Source of the DNA: Brienomyrus brachyistius
Lineage: Eukaryota; Chordata; Actinopteri; Osteoglossiformes; Mormyridae
Direction of reading: 5' to 3'
Length of the DNA stretch: 64,000 nt
Assembly (NCBI RefSeq): GCF_023856365.1
Contig: NC_064548.1
Coordinates: 22,430,461-22,494,460 of the forward strand
Below the pieces are notes generated by a model. That model made no database searches and was not told the DNA's origin. It saw nothing but the letters and a program-made list of their open reading frames with translations. The number at the start of each line of letters is the position of its first letter. Positions within the stretch are counted from its first letter, which is position 1. The translations under genes and the position numbers were made by a program. Positions 1 through 11,586 of this stretch are shown one piece after another.

Positions 1-1990
1 CTGTTACTCTTCATATTAACAAAGAAAAATAAACAACTTTAATAAGAATACTAATTAATTAAAATCACATTACCCCCATTTAGCACAGAGTGAGTCTCTC
101 CTATGAAAAAAAAGTGATTTGAAATAAATATCAGGGGCGGCTGTATTTTAGTTACTCGTAACTGTAATGGCTTCATGAGGTCAAAATGCTTGGAACGCAT
201 TTCCTTGTAATGGCCATCGTATTGAGAATAGTGTTTCCAGCCTACAAATAAACGATGGGCTGTTATGCTGAGGTAACACTTCATTTCCATTAGTCCTGCT
301 CAGAATCCAGCGGCCAGCATCAGCAATGCGAAAGCCAGCTTTCCCTACGCATTACTTACGGCAGTGGCTAGAGATCAGTCTCTATTTGTGATGTGGGCCT
401 CTGTGTGGTATAGCTAATAGCGCACTCTCCGACACTGGTGGGTCCCTCCCCTGCAAGCGTTTGATTGGTTCATTATTTATGTTCTGAGCCCGGGTTCTGT
501 AGCTCTTAAATGGACTTCTTAAATCAGCCGGACGCGATTGTGCGACGGGTGACCAGAGAGAGGGCTGCTTTATCTAGATAAAAACGTGTTTCTTCTCTCC
601 GCCGAAGAACCCAGAGTTCTTATTCTGTCACAGATTTACTGTAGATAATTGCAATATTGGGCTTAGATCATTGATTCGCGGGCTTGAAACGTGCACCTTG
701 CTTCCGATGCCACAATGCACGTTTGGCTTTGTGAATCTGAATTATCGAGTTTCAATACTGAGAGAAAGTGCACCCCTTATCATAGAGTTAGCAGAGAGGC
801 AGTAATTGTACTTCCATGCCAAGCTATAGTCTAAGTTAAATAAGTCTTACAGCGGAGTTTTAGTTGCATTAATCATGTATTAACTGTATATTAATTCTGT
901 CGTGCATATAACTACAGTGTGATGTGTATATATGCTGTGGAAATAATTTAAAAATAAATAATCTTGGTTGTTATAGAGATGGTACATCAACAACAACAGA
1001 TGGAGGAAAAGAATAAAAAAATATATAAGTTTAAAGGCATTAATGAGAGATAATGTGTGAAAATGTGGCATCTCATTCTGGGGAAAGTCTGGGGACTTTC
1101 TCTGCTGGGATAAACTGCTGGCTCAGTCTGTGGATTTGTTCTCATTTTGCTGATAAATACCTTTTTCTTGAGTTTCTAATTTTTATTTCCACAATTTATA
1201 TGGTCCCATATATATTGTAGCCGCCCGAAAATAATGATTGTAGTAGATGCAGTCTGGCTAATAGACAAACTGATGAGTCGCTCGCTAATGGGATCCATGG
1301 CACATTATATTGAGTCTTGTACTGGTAACTCAGTGCTGATCATGATAATCTGTGTGAATGTGAGTGTGTGTGTGTGTGTGTGGGGTGGGGGCAGGGAAGG
1401 GGGGGTGTAGGCACCTGCATTCTCAGGAGGAGAGTCAGCTGGCTGGGTTTATTCCTATCGATTTGCTCCGTCTGTTCACCTCAGTGATTTGTCTGTATTG
1501 ATGTTTTTTTTTCCTCTCACCCCAAGTAACCCGGATTAAACCGGAGATGCCGGACCCAAGGTCCTTAACTCCCACCCGTCTGTTTCCTTTCCTCTTTGTC
1601 CTTGAAACATCAGTCCCCGTGTTTGACTTAATTCTTCCCCTTTCTTTTGTGCTGTGTTGATTCCGTCTCCCAATCCCTGCCCATCCCTGAAAGGAAAAAC
1701 TTCCAAAAGAAAGCTGCTGATTGCTGATCGCTGATAAGGCCTTGTTTGACCCAAGCTGGTCCAGTTCATTAATTAGCGCCACACATAATCTCTGACTGGA
1801 GGGCATGTGTGCTGGCCTCCGCTCTCCCCTGGGCAGCAGGACGTGGCCCTTGAGGAAAGCTACAGAGATCTTTCAGCCGTGTCTGTAATGCTCCTCAGGA
1901 CTTTCCGACCCCGAGCTCCCCACTTAATATTAATAATGAGCTGTAATACATTTCCTTGCTAAGCTTATTTTCTTTACGTAGGATTTACTT
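1..1990. other. Unique AT-rich non-coding stretch
   Basis: I recognise no gene or transposon here. A short (TG)n run lies near 1364-1382, followed by a G-rich patch. Two overlapping antisense frames at 1435-1806 (123 and 77 codons) resemble no known protein and shadow each other, so I treat them as chance frames. Confidence 0.6.
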
Positions 1991-1991
1991 A

Positions 1992-2245
1992 CACTACCAA
2001 TCAAAAAGTTTTTGCGCACACAGAGATTTTCTACATTTGCATGTGACTCACTTAACATTTACTAAATATATATTCAGTATTCGTTGCTAATAGATACATT
2101 TACAGTATGTTCCCCATTTGAGTATCTTCATTAGCAAGAAATTGTCATATCTTTGATTCATCAAAGTAACCTTCTCTTGCAGCTATTACAGCAAAGCAAA
2201 TTCAAGGCATTCTTTCTACAAGGGACATTAAACACTGCTCTGTTT
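1992..2245 (-). mobile_element. Tc1-like transposon 3' end fragment
   Basis: The left edge carries a terminal-repeat-like motif, CACTACCAATCAAAAAG, directly after a TA dinucleotide, as expected for a Tc1/mariner end. On the minus strand the inner part (about 2150-2230) translates to a decayed transposase C-terminus that includes LVERMP, then a stop, then AVIAAREGYFDES; this resembles the closing residues of fish Tc1-like transposases. The matching opposite terminal repeat is not visible, so this is a truncated relic. The end motif and the residues are seen directly; the family assignment is recognition only. Confidence 0.6.
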
Positions 2246-4060
2246 CACAGGATGAAAGAGTAAACTAGTGCATTTAAAGTTCAAGGACAACCTAGAGTTT
2301 GCCTATGCAATCACCACGCAAGCAGTTCAGTGGATGTCAGACATGCACTGTTACATACTCTTTCCATGTGGTAAAGGAAGTTTGTTTTATTTGGCTTAAA
2401 TTTTCATTTATAGTTGTTCACTCAACGTTCCAATACTTAACAAGAATAAAAAAATATGCAGTTTATGAACTAAATGGACAAGTAGTAAGAACCTGTACTG
2501 TGCAAAAACGCTTCGCTATTGTATAGGAGCTGCACTCCCAATTTCCAGCTATTCGTAATATGCTCTAAGTCACAACTCCAGATCTTTCTATGAACTCTTT
2601 CTGACCCCCTACATTAGTTTGCAGTCACAAAATATGGGACCCAGTAGGAGACGATCACCTGTTTGCTGCTCACTCACAACACGGTGCTACACATTAGCAC
2701 TGACCTTTCACTGTCCTACAAGCATTTCCCGCACTGTCCTCCCATAAATCGGCGCGTCCACGGCGATGGATGAAGATGCATTCTGATAGCTCGGTTTAGC
2801 ACTTTAGCTTTTAGCACCACATTCCACATTTCGCCTTTTGATTTTCACTTTCACATTCAGGCCGCGGTGCCGCACTGAGGCTTGCGAGGAAAATGAATAA
2901 AAGATTAAAGTCAACAGGGAGTCTGGAGAGAGAAAGGGAGGGTATGCATATGAATGGGTGGATTCCAGCACCGCGCCTTCAGTAACAAGGCGGAATCGTG
3001 CTCCAGGGGCTCATAGGAGAATGAATGACTCATTCAAGATGCTACAGATCGTACCTGTCGCAGGTGCTACCGCGGTTGCATTTTAGCCGCTCGGGATGGA
3101 CGGGTGTTCGCTTCGACCAGCGAAGTAACACCTTAACCCCTTCGCAAAGTTAGAAAAACATCCCCAACAAGCGACAAGTGTCTCGTTTATTCTGAGAATT
3201 TCGTCTGCAGCTAGCGGAACAGATTTTGTCGGTACACACGAGACGCGAGCTTAGATTCTGTGTCTCATCCTCGGTATAAACAGTATGCAACAAACGTGGC
3301 AGGCGGGGCAAATGAGAGCCTGTTTGCAGTCACCCAAAGGAATGATTTCATGTCCAGTAGTGCTTGAGCTTTGAAGCTTTTCCTCATATCAATAGACTAG
3401 TAAAAATAAGAGGGGATTTCTTGTCTAAGCTTTGACAAGAAATTTGCCATATGTTGAAGGCTCTGGATATGAAATTATTCTATTGCTATTTTGGTATCAT
3501 CTGCAGTTATCTTTAGTAACCCAAAAGAGATTAATCTTTCCCCGCTGCAGGGGGTATGTCTATAATGACAGTTATCCTCCATTTTATTGGGTACATTGTC
3601 AACAGGAGTTTTGAGCACTCTGTGAGGTACATCTACAGTACCAAGTGTGAATCTAAAGACCTTCCCCATTCCAGATAGCAAATCTGATCATCCTACTGCA
3701 GGCATTAGTGCTGACAGGGCTCTCTCATTTAATATGTTTCTGCAGAGGCAAGTGGCATCATGCCCAAACACACATAAATATTAATATTCTTATAAATTCT
3801 TGGACATGAAGAGTATCATCCCCCACAAATGTTCAGAGATATAATGTTTTCTAATTATTGGATTGTTAGAACAGAAATATAACTATTTGGAAGAGGCCAT
3901 TAGGCCAAATGAATGTCCTATTTGACAGATGGTCTATATTTAATAGTGAGGCTTTATTAATCTCCATGAGAAGAGTCACTTTTCACCTCCCTCATCCTAC
4001 TTTTCCTGAGACACACACACACACACTGGTGAGAACACAGCCACCCATGGCACCCTAGAG
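2246..4060. other. Unique non-coding stretch
   Basis: No recognisable gene or repeat apart from a short (AC)n run at 4012-4026. Small frames at 2299-2526 and 3432-3681 match no family and occur in overlapping antisense pairs, as chance frames do. Confidence 0.55.
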
Positions 4061-4978
4061 CTTGGGGTTAAGAGCCTTGCTCAAGGGCCCACAGACATGC
4101 GACTATTCTGCCAAGGCCGAACTCAGGGGCCCACAGACATGCGAATATTCTGCCAAGGCCGAACTCAGGGGCCCACAGACATGCGACTATTCTGCCAAGG
4201 CCGAACTCAGGGGCCCACAGACATGCGACTATTCTGCCAAGGCCGAACTCAGGGGCCCACAGACATGCGACTATTCTGCCAAGGCCGAACTCAGGGGCCC
4301 ACAGACATGCGACTATTCTGCCAAGGCCGAACTCAGGGGCCCACAGACATGCGACTATTCTGCCAAGGCCGATCCCAGGGGCCCACAGACATGCGACTAT
4401 TCTGCCAAGGCCGAACTCAGGGGCCCAGAGACATGCGACTATTCTGCCAAGGCCGATCCCAGGGGCCCACAGACATGCGACTATTCTGCCAAGGCCGAAC
4501 TCAGGGGCCCAGAGACATGCGACTATTCTGCCAAGGCCGATCTCAGGGGCCCACAGACATGCGACTATTCTGCCAAGGCCGAACTCAGGGGCCCACAGAC
4601 ATGCGACTATTCTGCCAAGGCCGAACTCAGGGGCCCACAGACATGCGACTATTCTGCCAAGGCCAAACTCAGGGGCCCAGAGACATGCGACTATTCTGCC
4701 AAGGCCGAACTCAGGGGCCCACAGACATGCGACTATTCTGCCAAGGCCGATCCCAGGGGCCCACAGATATATGACTATTCTGCCAAGGCCGATCCCAGGG
4801 GCCCACAGATATATGACTATTCTGCCAAGGCCGGGCTCAAGGGCCCACAGACATGTCACTATTCTGCCAAGTCCAGGCGCAAGGACCCACAGACATGTGA
4901 CTGTTGTGCCAAGGCTGAGCTTGAACCGACAACCTTCTGCTCATGGGCACAGGGGCATAGTCTGCTGGACCACACCCA
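4061..4978 (-). mobile_element. tRNA-derived SINE in antisense, swollen by a minisatellite
   Basis: The flanks of the 42-bp array are the two ends of one SINE-like repeat. On the left, GGTTAAGAGCCTTGCTCAAG is the typical tail motif. On the right, read in reverse, is a tRNA-like head: an A-box-like TGGTCCAGCAGACT near 4970 and a B-box-like GGTTGTCGGTTCAAG near 4925. A related copy in sense orientation lies at 62230-62385 without the expansion. The repeat array has therefore grown inside this element. Head and tail motifs are seen; the SINE class is inferred from the tRNA promoter boxes. Confidence 0.6.
4085..4924. repeat. 42-bp minisatellite, 20 units
   Basis: Twenty head-to-tail units of exactly 42 bp run without any insertion or deletion (20 x 42 = 840 bp). 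Each unit starts GGGCCCACAGACATGCGACT and ends in CCAAGGCCGAACTCA or a variant. Inner units are nearly identical and differ by single bases (such as CAG/GAG and GAACTC/GATCCC). The last four are the most diverged, which is typical of an array homogenised in its core. Because 42 is a multiple of three, long frames stay open on both strands (+ 4062-5003, 313 codons; + 4097-4774; - 4068-4859). These encode 14-residue repeats. I see no sign of real coding use, and the array is explained by SINE sequence. Confidence 0.95.
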
Positions 4979-5003
4979 ACCAGGAAACGATAAATGTATA
5001 TAG

Positions 5004-5629
5004 CTATCCGACACATTCATCTGGAGTCAGTATTATTATACTTCCACTCGTCTCTCCGTGCTGAGAGATTAAGCCACGCCCCCATCGTCATTATCCTAGC
5101 TGGTAGGCTGGATACCCCCACTAAAGTAAAACAGTTTGTATTCAAATTCAGTCTTCAACTCCAGTATGTTTAAACATAAATCAGACTAAAATCCTTGTTC
5201 ATTCCTGCCTTTGCCATGTGACATGAATCTGTTCAACATCCCAACCAGAGAAAGTTTAATACTTTTACTTTATTAATAAGCGTGTTTGGTCAGCTATGTG
5301 GGTAAAGGATTATGTAGGTACTTTACAAACCGTTGTCTTCCCAGTGGCTTCGACTTAAGATAATTAATATTAGCAATTTTACAACATATTCAGCAACTAA
5401 ATATCTAGGGACGCATATCCTGATCATGTCTGGAAATGATCTGTGTTCCCAAAGCTTATTGATCATTTACCAGCTGGGGGTCCTACTTACGTTAGAGATG
5501 ATGAAAGGCTATACAAAAAATGCTACATGTTTTGTTACCTCTGACATCCTATGTCCTGGCCCATCTATATCAATATAAAATGCTTCATTTTTTCATTATA
5601 CTTTTGTCACTCTATAGAATTTTTGCAGG
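5004..5629. other. Unique non-coding stretch
   Basis: No recognisable element. The 60-86 codon frames here overlap one another in different frames and match nothing. Confidence 0.5.
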
Positions 5630-5724
5630 AGGGTGCAAAAATGTGGACTGTCTGGCAGGTATCTGGGAGGGAGCAAAAGCATGGACTTACTGTGGGTCCT
5701 CGAGGATCGGATTGGGAAACACTG
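5630..5724. mobile_element. hAT-type miniature element, 5'-truncated (family A)
   Basis: The segment contains GCAAAAATGTGGACTG and GGGAGCAAAAGCATGGAC and closes with TTGGGAAACACTG, matching the right half of the intact copy at 57935-58086. The left terminal repeat is missing. Relatives lie at 48593-48652 (a short deleted form) and 52817-52962. The hAT assignment comes from the intact copy's 8-bp target duplication. Confidence 0.6.
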
Positions 5725-6485
5725 CTCTATATCATCATTTATCGGGGCAAGCTGGAGAGAAAGTAGCTGTCCTGTCTTGAAATATGACTATCATAAGAAA
5801 TGATGACATTTAATAACTACCATGAGGGCCTGCCACATCTACCACCCTTTTTATTTCCATAATCGTACTGAGCTTCCTGCCAATCCTTTGGTAAAAATGT
5901 GCTTTATTACATTAGATCTAAATTGGACTGGCTAACATTGGGCGCTAGTCTGCACTGAGAAGATTAACCAGAAAGAGAAAATGCAGCAATAGGTAATGTC
6001 ACTGAAATAACAAATTGCACATTTAATAACCCTTCACTTCTACCCTAAGTTAAATGAATGGAAGGATGAATCAGTCAATCAAATTTCATCTAGTACAACA
6101 GCATTTTCGCAAAGCAAGTTGTCACAAACCATATTACAGTTGATTTGCTAGAGGGAATACAACTACTGAAAAACCCAATTTACCAACACGAGGGGAAAAA
6201 AAACTCAAAACAAAACAAAAAAAAATGAAATCCTTGGCCACATGTATGGAAGACAACTGAGAGAGCCCTGGAAAACAATATTTAAATGCAATTAGGAACT
6301 GCTCATTTTCACCAGTGGCTCTAATAAGAAAAGGAGACATAGAGTTTAAGCGAAAAGACGAGCATAAGGACAGCAGTGTCTCATTCCAAAAGTGTCACAG
6401 ATCTGTCAACAAGACAGTCTGGCCCATTTGCTTAGTCTCTCATCTTGAAAAGACGCCGCTCCTTTCTGTGTGTGGACTAAATTTG
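5725..6485. other. Unique non-coding stretch
   Basis: Nothing recognised beyond A-rich patches near 6190-6230. Confidence 0.5.
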
Positions 6486-6647
6486 CAATTATACATCCAT
6501 CCATCTTCTAACTGGTTACACCGTTCAGAGCTCAGAGGGGGGACAGACTGTGAAATACCCTTGGCTGTGTGGTCTGTCTTGGGCAGAACAGATATTAGGC
6601 TGGGCTACACTCTGTAAGGGATATCAGTCTGTCACACAGCACACACA

Positions 6648-6690
<43 letters not shown>
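6486..6690 (-). repeat. Degenerate SINE tail fragment ending in (AC)n
   Basis: CATCCATCCATCTTCTAACTGGTTA is the reverse complement of the AAxTGGATGGATG tail of the abundant SINE of this window, and the following 100 bp keep scattered similarity to it. It runs into an (AC)n microsatellite at about 6640-6689. The copy is old and poorly preserved. Confidence 0.45.
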
Positions 6691-6691
<1 letters not shown>

Positions 6692-9600
6692 TAAACATAC
6701 ACTGCAGGCAATTCAGAATAGGCAATAACCCAAACTGTGTGCCTTTAAAAACAGAAGGAGGAAACCAGGACACGGGACGGACATGCAAACGCGGAACACA
6801 GAATGTTTTATTTGGGTTGTTAAATCTTTTTTTGGGTCTTGCATTTATCCGACACAGGCAGATCCTGTAGCCCTAATTGTGGCAAACAATATTAAAGGAC
6901 CACTTTTCCGATCTTAGTACAGTATGAACATTCAGAGAAGTGTTTTGTAGTTAATATAGCTTTGTTAGTTAGTTAGAGCCGCAGTGCTCCACCCAGGCCT
7001 GCAGGTGAGAGTGCGTCACTACCTGCCCCCGTCGCCTCTTTAATCATGGAGCCGAGCGATCACCGGCATCTTGAAATACATCATTCCGACTCGACAGAGA
7101 GGGCTGTCTTCCAAGCCAGAAATACTCGGTTACAAGCTTGTTGACAGCGAGATGCTTCTGAGGAGTTTTGTGGGGAATTCTCATTCGTCCGTATTTTTAC
7201 GTGACACCCTTCTCAGTCATCTTTCATCAAAGCACTTTCAGATTGCTGAACACCACCCACTCGTGGTAAAACATTATAAACAGACTTTGGAATCACTAGA
7301 CACAAGCTTCTCCCAAATTTCTATATTTATGCATGGAAGTGTTTGTGAAGGGCGTGCGTTTGTATGTATTGATTACTTCCTCCTGTCCTTGTACTCAGCC
7401 ACGCATAAATTGGTGTGATTTTTTTTCTCTGTGTGTCAACCTCAACAACAAGCAAGCTTAGTGGTGACACATGTCATAAAACCCTCCAAATCTTCAACTG
7501 AACATTAGGTTTCTTTATTTTTTATTTCCATCTGGATCTGGTGCTGTTGACTTCACCCATATAAGGTCTTCACATATCCCTCAAAAGGGAAAACATTGTT
7601 ATAATCTATTCTCTATTGTCAAGTGTTTGATGTCCTGACCCTCTGCTAGATAACTAACCAGAACTTCTCCACATCGTTCTGGGTCTGCCGCTCATTGAGG
7701 TGCCTGGATAGATGAACGCCTGTAGAGTAAATGCCATCCATCTGTGCTTTGCTTTGTAATACCATCACAAAAGACTCCTTAGTTTGCTGAAAAATCATGC
7801 TTCCAGTTTCTGGTGCAGTTCATCAAAACAATGCCGACACTCAGAAACTGTACAGTCCATGTATGCAAATGTCTGCACGTCATTAAAATATTGATATAAC
7901 TGCGAGGTGTGGGAGAGAAACTGCTGTAAGGGCAGAGCCTGAGTGTGACAAGTCCTACAAAATCATATCTCTTTGGAAAAAGTTATTTTTGATAGAACTG
8001 TCTGCCTTTTTTGCTGTGAGAGACGACTTTTAATGCTGTCTTTTATGTCGGTCCGAAAAAAAAGAAAAAAACACTGAAATTTAAAAAAAATCACTTTAGC
8101 AGTTCAATCCCCCACAGAATCTCATTTGTAATCAGCCTTCCAAAGGCTCTATTACCAGACGCGGACAGGATCAATGGGTACAAGAAAGCCGAATAAAGAG
8201 GCTGAAAGAAAAAGGGAACCTGACAGCCTTCTTCAGTGATGCAAAATTTGTGTATTTATGTTTTATTAAAATGTAATGAATCCATTTAATATTTCTATTC
8301 TCTATTAAGCATGAGTGATCAATATTACTTCGATTAACTAACCACAAATGGATGAAAAAATGTAAATATCACTTGATTGCTCTTTGTAGGTAAAACACAC
8401 CCCTAAAATTACACCTGTGATACATGTGACATATCTGCTTCTTATTGGTTATGCAAGTGATTGGCAATTTGCCTGCTACATCCATCTGTACATGAACACG
8501 GTGCGTTCATCATCGTTATTACAATCCGTGGCTGATTTTACTCACGCAAGTGTGCTAATTGTCTGGTGGATCAGGTGCTGCACGCACAGGGAGTGATAGT
8601 CAAACATGAACGCTAATTAGATTGGTCACCGGGGCCTATGATGAGGGAAACAGGTCTCGTTTAACATGAAAAGCAGCGCAGCTGATTAACATTAACATCC
8701 GATTGACAAACAGCTATGACACAATTACTCACATCGTGGTTTTTTTTTTAAATTATTTTTATTTGAAGCTTCCAAATAATTAATTCATTTTTGTTTTATG
8801 TTGGAATGTTTTGTAAAATTAGATTTAATCGTAAAAAATAATTATGCTAAAGCAGTATATTTTTCATATAAAAGAGCAGGTAACGGTCTGGCTTGTTTTT
8901 ACATTTAAACACCTTTCCTGTTAACGATCCCAAGCCTGCGGAATACTAAAAAATAGTAAGATTTTCATTGCCCATGTACATATAGACAACAGAGCCACTG
9001 TGTGCTGAATATACACTAAAATTAACGATATGTAACATTGCTCTTCCTGGTAAATGTGAATATCATAACAGGACTCATAATAAATATGGGTCCTTCTTGT
9101 ATATTTAGAGAAGGCAAATATCATCAGTGGGTTATACAGGTCTAAGACTGATTTAAAAAAAAAAAAACACAGTTACATTTGTACACAAAAACACTGCTAA
9201 CAGGTTTTGGAAACATAAAAGCTGTTGAATTAATGTCTCATTAACGGCAGTCGTTGAAAAGGCGGCCTTAAAATATCTCTTTTGTTGAATTTCAAATGAG
9301 TAGCATGACTTACTGTATAGAATGCAGGTCCAATCAGAATGAATTGAATTGGATCATACGTCTCATATTGGAAAACTCTGGGTTATTTGATAAATGCCAA
9401 ACTTTATTGGATTCAGAAGATATGACTGTCAGCCATGGCAGGGCATAGAAATGAATTTGGCTCTGCAATCATATCTCCCTCCCAAACCAATATTGCTTGG
9501 TTTTTGTAAGAGTTGTCATAAAGGTAGGCACTTTGAAATTTTATACCGAGCAGTTCCACAACTCAAAATGTCTCTGCTATCGACATATAACATAAATGTA

Positions 9601-9793
9601 CTTTTTATCTTTTTCAGATAAACAGCACAATGTTACAATGCCAGAAGGAAGCCCGGTCACTTGTATCTCACTTACAGTTGTTACACATACATTCTGTCAC
9701 TTCCAGTGAAAAGTCTAATTGTGCAAAACTTAAGCCTTTCCCAAGAAGTAAGTGCCATGATACAGCACCCACAGTGAAAAAAAATCCGTAATA
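6691..9793. other. Unique non-coding stretch
   Basis: No coding exon or transposon recognised. The part at about 8400-8730 is richer in palindromic and homeobox-like motifs than its surroundings and is discussed as a possible conserved element. The longest frame (7071-7418, 115 codons) resembles nothing known. Confidence 0.5.
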
Positions 9794-9988
9794 CAGGCTT
9801 GGTCAGTCTTATCCGCAAAGGGCCAGCATGTATGCAGGTTTTTGGGCTAACCTATAGGTCAGCTGTTCAAAGCCAGGTGTCAGGACTCTTCAGCCAATCA
9901 GTCTTCTAATTAGTAATCTAATTAGGGAGCTGCAGCGAAAATACCCACATATACGACGGCCCTTATTGGATAAGATTGGCCGCCTCTG
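9794..9988. mobile_element. hAT-like miniature element (family B)
   Basis: Imperfect terminal inverted repeats bound the 195-bp segment. The left end reads CAGGCTTGGTCAGTCTTATC and the reverse complement of the right end reads CAGAGGCGGCCAATCTTATC; the similarity continues inward through an AAGGGCC block. The flanking octamers (CCGTAATA and CCATAGGA) agree at only 5 of 8 positions, so a target duplication is plausible but worn. There is no coding capacity. The CAG...CTG ends and size are typical of non-autonomous hAT elements in fish. Confidence 0.6.
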
Positions 9989-11326
9989 CCATAGGACATA
10001 TCATGTACTGAATTCACATTTTTTATTTTGCATGACAATGTAAATTCCAATGCAGTATGCATAATTCAACATACACAGTGTCTGTCTACAAAAACCTATT
10101 TTCGGAAACAGGAAGTAGTGCCGTAGTGAAAACAAGCAGCTCTGAAAAAGGTAGAATAACAGAAATTCCTTTCTGCCTGTATTACCACACTGCGGAGACT
10201 ATTTCACAATCTGCTCTCTGCACTTTGATGCTGTTCTGGAGCTTCTCATCAGGTGCGTTCCAGCTGCTGAGGTATGCTCTCTATTTTCAGTTGCTTCAAG
10301 GTGAAGGTGAGCAGCCGTGGTAAAAATAGACACGGAAAACAAAGAAAGGCCCTTTATTCTGCTCTCAGGGGATTGAACAGCATCCCTCACTCCATAGCTG
10401 AGCTACTATCCAAGCACTGGGGAGCAAAAATAGATGGAAGGAAAGCTTGTTTTATATTCAACGGCACAGCTGATCAGGAATAGCAGTTACCTCAGAAGCT
10501 GTAGCTTATCCTCTGCAGTTGTAGGATCTCCTCACTTCCAGGTGCTTTTTTTGCCATGTAACCCAAAGACTTGCTGGTTCAAGTATGACTCTGAGCCCAT
10601 ACGTTTTATTTTTTGTGTAAACATTTGTCTGAGAGTGCCGTGGTGGACTGTGCATCTCCCAGTCAGGTCACCTGAAATCATGGTGCCCACCACTCATGCT
10701 GCCTCTCGCCTGGTCCACAGCCACATATTAATCTCCTTTTTCCAGACGGTCCAGACGTTATTACCTTTCCCCCAAGCCCAGAATCCATCTTGTTTTCTGT
10801 CCCATACCTTTTTTTCAGCTTCACCCCCCCTTGTAAAACCTGCTCTCCCAAACAAAGTCCTCATTCCTTCCTCTTATCCCCATGTGACGTCAATCTCTTC
10901 ATCATCCCAGTCGGCCACCCGGTTTTGGAAAAGGCTGATAATCTCTGGCGCCCTTTCTGTGCAAACAGATATTGAAACAAATTCTCTGTTCACAGAAAGA
11001 AAAGAATATCGATCTCACAGATAACATGCGTTCACATGAAGAAATATGTCCGAATTTCTCATTTTTAAATTGTCATTGTTACCATCCAGGCATAGTTCTG
11101 ACATAATTATGTTAGATATACATAGAGCTCGTATAATATTCTTTTAAGTTAAATTATCATATACCTGTAGTAATGAAACTTTTGAAGGAAAAGGGAATAT
11201 CAGTGAAGTACCCCTGAACATTCATTTAATGTTTATTCTTGTCCATTTTACAGAAATTATTAGGACATTCATATTTTATGTTTTTAAGTCCTGCCATTTT
11301 TACTATTGCTAGAAAGTTTCCAAATA
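9989..11326. other. Unique non-coding stretch with a long open frame
   Basis: A plus-strand frame at 10434-11024 is open for 196 codons, the longest outside tandem repeats. It is rich in Ser, Pro and Leu with no recognisable domain, and pyrimidine-rich sequence lowers its stop frequency. I do not call it a gene. Confidence 0.5.
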
Positions 11327-11402
11327 CAGTGGAATCCGCTTATAGTGATTATGTCTGTTGGGGTGAAATTGATCGCTATAAGCAGGTGATCATTATAACT
11401 AA
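11327..11402 (+). mobile_element. Possible pogo/Tigger-like end fragment
   Basis: CAGTGGAATCCGCTTATAGT follows a TA dinucleotide and is echoed by ATCGCTATAAGCAGGTGATC 40 bp later, a pattern resembling the ends of pogo-type elements. No second terminus was found. Confidence 0.35.
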
Positions 11403-11554
11403 ATTATTCTCTTTTTCTTTATGTCTTGGGCAGATTTCCATATAGTTCATCTTTTATATATTTATTACTTGAATATAAGGTAGTAAAAGCACAGCATTGC
11501 TATTTAATGAATTTTATTGACTTTTTCAAAATTCAGTAGAGCTGTTTGAAATGT

Positions 11555-11586
11555 GGGGCGGCATGGTGGTGCAGTGGTTAGCACTA
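11555..11586 (+). repeat. SINE head only (3'-truncated)
   Basis: This matches the tRNA-like head of the abundant SINE (GGCATGGTGGTGCAGTGGTT, containing an A-box-like motif) and then stops abruptly. No B box or tail follows. Compare the better copy starting at 63805. Confidence 0.75.

Noticed and set aside
4062..5003. 313-codon repeat protein with 14-residue units
   Set aside because: Frames are open on both strands because the period is 42 bp and the unit derives from a SINE; no start context, splice signals or family match support a protein.
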